Shown here piece after piece: positions 56,480-64,000 of a stretch of DNA of 64,000 nt. The position numbers and the translations under genes were made by a program. The notes below the pieces were generated by a model, which worked only from the letters and a program-made list of their open reading frames with translations, was not told the DNA's origin and searched no databases. This DNA comes from Filosporella fistucella. Taxonomy: Eukaryota; Ascomycota; Leotiomycetes; Helotiales. The first letter of the stretch is position 1. The number at the start of each line of letters is the position of its first letter. The stretch covers positions 310,001 to 374,000 of the forward strand of contig JAQJZZ010000014.1 in NCBI GenBank assembly GCA_030077755.1, in the 5' to 3' direction.

Positions 56480-57194
56480 TCAAAGAAAGCTCCTAGGCTT
56501 GGAAGGCTCTGCAGCCTCGCCACCTGTAACCGCAGAGCTTGAAGATTGCCTCTCTGCAACGTCAAAGCCAGCTTTGGGTATTTCCCACTGATCTGTAGCC
56601 GGCGGGGCTTCTCCATTGGCATGTCCATTCTGTACGCGTCTCGTTGCCTCGCCCAGCTCGACATCGAGAGATTTTCGAGCTTTCTTCGCCGGCTTCACCA
56701 TCTCTGTCCCTAAGCCTTTCAAAACTCTCCGTCGAGTCCTAATCGAGTACCATAATTCAAGAATTGCAACTACCACCAGGATTGATGGGAAAATGCCTAT
56801 GAACCAATCTCCGATCGCAAAATGCATGCTTGTCGAAATGATAGAGGCAATCACTGCGTAGATAGACGTTCTTCGAAACGACATGGTCGTCAGAGTGAAT
56901 CGAGCGTACTTGATGATGGTGTAGATGGTAGTAGCCATGAGAATAAACATCAAGACAAGGCTAATCGCATATATTGCCAGTTCGGCCTGGCTCACTCCAG
57001 AGTCAGGGCCTGAGTATACAGCGATCCTTCAAAAATTAGCATGCCCAAACATCTCGCTGAGAAGTGATTTCTTACCAGACAATCAAAATCGTCCATGCTG
57101 TTAGAAAAGCTGAAAAGCCAAGTTGAATTATCCATATTGGGATCAGGATCCTGTTTCGCCAGGGCGCATGAATGCTAGGTTTCTTGATGGCCAT
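56480..57194 (-). CDS. Four-span integral membrane protein, unknown function
   Basis: Two exons (57194-57076, 57026-56480) with a 49-nt intron encode 221 residues. Hydrophobic segments lie at about 16-43 (LIPIWIIQLGFSAFLTAWTI), 57-78 (AIYAISLVLMFILMATTIYT), 88-108 and 112-130 (IGIFPSILVVVAILELW). The basic RTRRRVLKG and a polar C-terminal tail follow. The splice makes a Trp codon across the junction and joins two membrane helices in register. The overall form is that of the many small fungal four-span (MARVEL-like) proteins, but no signature residue identifies the family. Confidence 0.68.
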
Positions 57195-58848
57195 GATGTT
57201 GTTGAGAAGGCAGGCAAACAACTCTGATACGGGGTTGAATTGTCAATTTGCCCTGAATTTGTGTAGGACAATTGATTTGAAAATGGGGTGCAAATTATTC
57301 TCCTTGTGAAAGGCTCCCGGTTTCGCTGAGTTGTTGATATATGAACTGATCAGCGCATGAGAGGCGTTGGCACTGCCACCCCCAAGAAACGACTACTACG
57401 ATACAGTGTACGCGAGGCACTGCGACTTCACGTACTTCGACTAACAAATCCTTTTCGCCTTGGAAACCTCAATTGATTCACTTGATTGGGACGCTTTAGA
57501 TTTTGCTTTTATTCGGAGTGAAAACAAGAGGAGGCTTACCCCGCAACACCTTCTATCATGCAGTTGAAGCCTGCTTGGCATAACATCCGCCTCCACCACT
57601 TGTGCATAACTAGAGAAGATGTTCCTGATGCTCGTATTAACGGGAAAGCCTCATTGATAACTAGGGCTGTATTTTGTATCAGCTCGCCAAAGTCTCGTCG
57701 TTGGATTAATGACGAGAGCCCAGCACCCGACGTTCTCAGACCTCGGGGGCTCATGTGACTTCAGCCTCATGTGACCTTCAAACCTCACTTACACCGATCA
57801 GTCTCATGATCTCAATGTAGACTCACAGGTTCGACTTCCATGACTGTGAGGTAATCGAATATAAGTCTCGGTATGGAAGCAAGATCTCAGGTCGTAGCAT
57901 TCCCTCCTTCTGATTCGGAATTCCTTCTAACAACGAAGCCCGCCACATACCAAACCTACACAATTTTCAAATATGAAAACAATGGATTCTTTGTTTACAT
58001 TCCGCGGCGTACTTCTGCTTGAAATTTCATACGATCCTTAAAGCAGGGACTTTTGGATGCGTGCCTTACGGCTGGATGTAGCCCGCCTTGAAGCGTGGAC
58101 CGGAGCGAGAAGGAAGAAGGTGCGTAACAAAAATAAATGACAGCTCTCTGAGTACACTTGGGATAATTCTGAGATTTCACTTATACAGACTAGCACGAGA
58201 ATGCCGAAAGTCAGAGCATTGAAATGCCCAAAACGAGGCATGACTGAGAATTGATGTTAGTCTCAAGTTACAAGAGCATCCAGAGACGAGTTAATGGAAC
58301 ATGCTGTCCATTTCCGAGTCGTAATCTCACAATTAAAGCTTGCACTGGCAATGCTCTAGACCAAAATATTTGCCTATTTTCAATAAAAAAAAGTTCAAAC
58401 CGGCCTTGGGAGATAATATTCTAAAGAGTGAAGTAGACACGAGAGTATTTCAGATCTACCAATCAACTCTATTGCTCAAAATCAGGTGAGGTGAATATTG
58501 CAAGATGTCTGCTCATAAATCTCTGCTCGGATCTCCTGGAGAACTTACCCCCGAAGATTCCGGCACCGGCAGCCATATTATATCTTCGCAATGAATATTT
58601 TGAATATTGTTTTGCGTTTCTGTAATAAACGCAGGTTGACCTCCCGGGTCGCCACCTTATTTGATACCAGCAGCCTTGTTACCGCCTTAGGCACCTACAA
58701 TTTCTAGCGCATCCTGGCCCGAGCCATTCAAGTTGTCAACTTCGTTCCCTATCTAGAACTTTGGTTAAATTCCAAGACACAATCTTCCATCTGCAGATTT
58801 CGCACCCATTTTCCAACACCATCAGATTCCGCATATCTTGTCATAAAA
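57195..58848. other. Divergent promoter region between the membrane protein and SAR1
   Basis: No frame above 72 codons. Nothing recognisable apart from the promoters expected at both ends. Confidence 0.45.
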
Positions 58849-59762
<914 letters not shown>

Positions 59763-60380
59763 ATAGGCGAGGACAGAGGTTGAACAGGAGTGCGAATCGA
59801 GAGATGACTTTCATGGTGAATGTTACGATTGGGCGGAGTTTATAAAGGTCGTTTTTCAAAGCTCTTTGGCACAGTTGGAGACTCCTGAGACTTTTGAATT
59901 CCAAGTCTCCTCAACTGCCAGCATCTCTGTAACCAGCATAGTATTGCGATCAAGAATTTGCTCTTTACTACAAACCCATAATTATTTCTTTACTCTCTGC
60001 TGTTGGTTCTCGAAGCAGACATGTGAAAGTGATTCTACCCTGCGAAACCCACTATTTATTATTGGACAAAATAATCCTTTGCAGACCTCTACCACACTAT
60101 ACATGAACTAATAAAGATCCAGACACATTTTAGATGCTAGTCTTAAAATATGAACATGACATGTCGAAATTGGGCGGTTTGATGAACTTCAAGATGCTCA
60201 CGGTGTGTCTAGGAATCACGCCCCGACGTCATGCGATAGTGGCCTCGGGTCGTCCTAAACTCCCAACAATTGACATTTGGGGCAGCTCACGCTTCAAGCA
60301 CTCCACCACAACCCAAAATAAAATGACACGACCTCTGTTAATATTTATTCGAACGCTGCCAACATAATCAATAATCAAGG
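59763..60380. other. Intergenic between SAR1 and the patatin lipase
   Basis: 3' end of SAR1 and promoter of the next gene, both on the plus strand. No other feature seen. Confidence 0.4.
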
Positions 60381-62697
60381 ATGGCAGATTTACGCCGCAG
60401 CACTGATGGGCCGTCTCCTCTCTCCGAAGAAGGCTACGATGAATCTTTACTACCAGATTTCAACCGCGAATTCGTCTCCGATGAAGACCTGCAAGCTTTT
60501 GCCACCGCTCTGAGTGCACCAGATCCCAGCCCAAGTACAGACGATTTGCTGTCACCGCTACCCACTACAGGACCCGGAAGTGGTCCGAGAAGTCCCAGCC
60601 ATGGGAGAGCCAGCATAGACAGTGGACGGGGCGAGAGGAGGAGGGGAAGCATGTTCATTACTGCACAGAATGATTGGGCACCTATAAATCCTCCGCACAG
60701 AGTGGGCGGGAAGGGGAAGAAGAAAAGCCGCAGAAGGAAACAGAGGCGGAGCAGCGATGAGACACGAGAGGGTTATCTTTATACACTGCTTAAGTGGCCA
60801 CTATTAGCAGTTGTTACTGCGTGGGTAGCAGGTTTGGGTGTCAGTTATCTGTTCACGAGGTTATACATTTGGTTATATGAACATTTCGTGGCTTGGAGAG
60901 GGAAGAGGGAAAAATTACGGAGGAAGCTACAAGCTACGACCAATTATACGGATTGGGTAAAGGATGCGAAGGCTTTGGATACATTTCTTGGAAACGACCG
61001 CTGGAAGGAAGACGACGAATATGCTTATTACGACCATAAGACTGTCAGGCGAGTTCTAGATCAAATTCGCAGATGTAGAAGGAAAATCGAGGCCGAGGAG
61101 ACTACTACGAATGGAAAAAATGGGACTGCAGGACCTTCGAAATCGATAGAGGATCTGAAAGCTTTGATTGAAGCTTGCGTAAAGAATAACTTCGTGGGCG
61201 TCGAGAATTCGAGATTGTATTCTCAAACATATTATGGCACGAAGGATCTGGTGCAGGAATTCGTGGACGAAGGCAAGTCACTAAGAAATTCTTGGTGGAA
61301 ATTTTGCCCTACTAACATATAGCAGTCGAAAAAGGTGTGAATATACTTGCAAATTCGGATCAACTGGAGGCAGAAGAGAAGCGAACCCTCTTCAAACGAA
61401 TGTATACGAATTATGGACGGACGGCATTGTGTCTATCTGGTGGCGCTTCCTTTGCCTATTATCATTTTGGAGTAGTAAAGGCATTGTTGGATGCAGACCT
61501 CCTACCTGAAGTAATAACAGGAACATCTGGTGGAGCTCTCATCGCGGCTTTAGTTGCAACCCGAACCAACGAAGAGCTGAAGCAATTGTTAGTTCCGGCA
61601 CTTGCAGGAAAGATAAATGCATGTTCCGAACCTTTTACTACTTGGGGACCAAGATGGTGGAAGACCGGTGCAAGATTCGACTCGCTGGATTGGGCAAGGA
61701 GATGCAGTTGGTTCACCAGAGGAAGTATGACCTTCCGTGAGGCATATGAGAGAACTGGGAGAATCCTGAACGTTTCTTGCGTACCTGCTGATCCGCACTC
61801 GCCAACGTGAGTACTCCCATTGCATTATTGACACGAGGCTAATTTTTATTCAGCATTCTTACCAACTACTTGACAAGCCCTGACTGCGTCATTTGGTCGG
61901 CTGTGTTGGCATCAGCTGCTGTGCCTGGTATTTTGAACCCAGTGGTTCTCATGATGAAGACTAGAGACGGCAGCCTTGCCCCTTATTCTTTCGGTCACAA
62001 ATGGAAGGATGGCAGCCTCCGCACAGATATCCCTTTGAAGGCTCTCAATCTCCATTTCAACGTAAACTTTAGCATCGTTTCACAAGTAAATCCGCATATC
62101 AACCTATTTTTCTTCTCCTCACGAGGATCAGTAGGGCAGCCAGTCACACATCGAAAAGGCAGAGGCTGGAGAGGCGGTTTTGTCGGAAGTGCCACAGAGC
62201 AATATCTCAAATTGGATCTGAATAAGTGGCTGAAAGTCCTTCGACATTTGGAGCTTCTGCCTCGTCCATTGGGGCAAGATTGGAGCGAGATTTGGCTCCA
62301 GCAATTCTCTGGCACAATCACTATTTGGCCTCGCTCGATTATTTCGGATTTCTGGCGTATTCTCAGTGATCCTAATCCCAAGCAGCTTGGACGGATGCTG
62401 CATGTGGGCCAGCAAAGCGCATTTCCAAAGCTCAAATTTCTGGCCAACAGACTGAAGGTCGAGCGAGTGATTGAACGGGGGAGAAGGGAGACAAGGATGG
62501 GTATCAGGAGAGGTAGCATTGAGAGTATCTTAAGCGAGGACGATATGAAGAGTCTGCTGCGAAAGAGCGAGTTGGAGGGATTGAACACTACAGCTACAGA
62601 GGATGATACTGATGAAGAAGCCGTTACGACCGAGGATGAATCTGAGGATGTGGTGGCTGGTGAAAAGGTCGGATTGTTGGATGAGAGAACGGATTAG
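60381..62697 (+). CDS. Patatin-like lipase (SDP1/Tgl3-5 type)
   Basis: Three exons (60381-61272, 61326-61806, 61854-62697) encode 738 residues. The N-terminal 130 residues are Ser/Pro-rich with a basic stretch (KGKKKSRRRKQRR). One hydrophobic hairpin (about 135-165, LLKWPLLAVVTAWVAGLGVSYL) fits the DUF3336 region that precedes patatin in TAG lipases. The patatin core has the oxyanion loop LSGGASFAYYHFG, the nucleophile Ser365 in GTSGG and the dyad Asp510 in WKDGSL. The C-terminal helix region (LKFLANRLKVERVIERG) is also typical. The family hydrolyses triacylglycerol or lysophospholipid at lipid droplets or the ER. Intron 1 begins with GC instead of GT (GCAAGT) but has a good CTAAC branch site and restores VDEVEKGVNIL. 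Confidence 0.9.
61273..61325 (+). other. Probable GC-AG intron in the patatin lipase gene
   Basis: Donor GCAAGT, branch CTAAC at about 61311-61315 and acceptor ATAGCAG. No GT donor nearby gives the correct phase. Reading through meets a stop at 61321. Confidence 0.65.
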
Positions 62698-63382
62698 ACC
62701 GTCGATGCATTTTTCGCGGAGATTATACCAATGACGCTTGTATGTATTTAGAGCGTAGAATTGATACACTATCACTTGCATGAGGCTGCATATACACCTT
62801 GAGATTTTTCGATGGCCTTGGTAACAGCTACATCTAGAGCAGCAGTATAATCTCCCAAGTCTTGCCGACGTTTCATAGTAGCAAATGATTCTAATTTCAT
62901 ATCGCACTATTTTCCCTATACGACATCCTGCTGTTGTACTAGTACATTTTACAATACCGAGATTCGTGTACTCAGTAAGTGCTTTCATATTGGTACTCGA
63001 GTCCAAAAAGATGCAGGAAAATTAAACCTATTTCATTAACTTATTTTCAACTCGTGATCTTACAATCTTACTTTCCTCCTTTATCTCGAAATCAATAGCA
63101 AACCTCTCTCTCTTTGACTCGAAACGAAAATTTTTAAGCTACTATCTTACTCAAATCGAATAATATTTAAAACCGTCTTTTCTCCCCGTATTTACCCGTT
63201 CCTTCTTCTTATACTCTATGCTTTCACAGTATATAACATAAAGTTATAACGACTACGCTTCTATTATACAAGTATAGGATTCTGGAACACGGATACTTTG
63301 GTGCCTCTTGGCTTGGTATCTAAGGATAGGTAAGGAATGGTTTCTGCAAGTAATTGTTATAGAGGGATAATAATAATAATAA
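62698..63382. other. Intergenic downstream of the patatin lipase
   Basis: AT-rich, with a TAATAATAAT simple repeat at 63369-63382. No gene supported. Confidence 0.4.
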
Positions 63383-63716
63383 TACCAATAGCTAATATAA
63401 GAGAGTTCTCACTATCGTTAAGTGGCTTAAGTACAATAGTTATAGCTAAGGTCAATTCTTTTTATTGTAATAGTTCTAATAAACTTCAACCGTTTCTGTT
63501 GCGACAGTTCTAGCTAATATTAACTCTCTTTGTTGCGACGATTCCAATTCATGTCAACAACTTCGACCGCGACAGTTTCAATAACCGTCAACTATTTCTG
63601 TTGCGACAGTTCTAATATATACTAACTACTTCTGCTGCGAAAATTCCAATAAACGTCAAATATTTCCGCTACGACAGTTCTAGCTATCGTCAACTTGCAC
63701 CACCGCGGCTAGACGA
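63383..63716. repeat. Diverged tandem repeat with a strict 34-bp period
   Basis: Units begin at 63383, 63417, 63451, 63485, 63519, 63553, 63587, 63621, 63655 and 63689. The best shared pattern is GTCAACtatTTCTG, then TTGCGACAGTTCTA, then gctAat. Copies differ by many substitutions, largely C/T and G/A, but hardly any insertions or deletions, so the period is kept over about ten units. The first two copies are the most decayed. Confidence 0.8.
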
Positions 63717-64000
63717 CAATTACATCTATCAAATCCATTTCCAACACTACTCAAGAGCCTTACCACTTCCATGCCTGCTTCTAAACTCTTTCTACACACA
63801 AAGAAAACAAGCAAATCACCTCTCCCAAACCCTGCATTCTCATCTCTCTCGCGGCCCACCCTTGTCATCTTCGTTTCTATCGTAAAGACTTTGATACTCT
63901 TTTACTAGAAAGAGGTAGATGCGTATTTATCGTTGACGCAAAGCGCGAGGAGGGGAGGGATGACGAAAGCGAATGGCAATGTGCGGCGTAGTTTGTGTTT
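63717..64000. other. End of window, no gene recognised
   Basis: A 62-codon minus frame (63680-63868) overlaps the repeat and has no family signal. The window may end in the promoter or 3' end of a gene outside. Confidence 0.35.

Noticed and set aside
61995..62588. 197-codon minus-strand frame
   Set aside because: Antisense of the patatin lipase; no family motif.
63383..63716. CRISPR-like array
   Set aside because: The 34-bp units are contiguous diverged copies without unique spacers, in a eukaryotic nuclear context.

Overview
The window comes from the nuclear genome of a filamentous ascomycete (Pezizomycotina). Genes are interrupted by short GT-AG introns of mostly 44-110 nt, with 47-53 nt very common. 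Stop-to-start gaps are long and there are no operons. The gene set includes HET, NB-ARC, Clr5 and RGS-LOV proteins, GH32 and AA9 enzymes, and a P450. An RGS-LOV photoreceptor of the Botrytis BcLOV4 type and the plant-biomass enzymes make a leotiomycete-like saprotroph or plant associate my best guess. That is inference, not proof.

Layout. 1-3.8 kb: no supportable gene. 3.8-9.6 kb: Nto1-type PHD chromatin protein and a zinc alcohol dehydrogenase of the ADH6/CAD group. 10.5-16.3 kb (minus): a very large NLR-like locus that reads, across seven exons in one continuous frame, alpha/beta-hydrolase - NB-ARC - TPR - C2 - AGC kinase. Its last two domains are those of the TORC1 effector kinase Sch9, with the kinase's key residues lost. 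One in-frame TAG interrupts it. 17-25 kb: Gpc1 acyltransferase, the APC/C activator Cdh1 (minus) and a secreted GH32 invertase. 25-36 kb: an accessory, gene-poor stretch with a tRNA-Glu, a broken copy of the tRNA and its flank 5 kb away, an F-box-like protein, a HET-domain protein, small tandem repeats and a Clr5-ankyrin protein. 37-48 kb: aldo-keto reductase, cytochrome P450, RGS-LOV photoreceptor, DUF3431 membrane protein. 50-57 kb: membrane-anchored lectin-like propeller protein, AA9 LPMO, and two membrane proteins of unknown role. 58.8-62.7 kb: SAR1 GTPase and a patatin-type lipase. 63.4-63.7 kb: a diverged tandem repeat with a strict 34-bp period.

How genes relate. Housekeeping genes (Nto1, Gpc1, Cdh1, Sar1, patatin lipase) are interspersed with self/non-self genes (NLR, HET, Clr5-ankyrin) and secreted carbohydrate enzymes. 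I see no biosynthetic cluster. The most novel item is the NLR locus. It resembles a plant NLR with an integrated decoy: a degenerate Sch9 copy may serve as bait or signalling module. It is silenced, or conditionally gated, by a TAG standing where the family has a Trp codon.

Exon boundaries were placed by hand from splice motifs, phase and family resemblance. No alignment or database search was run.
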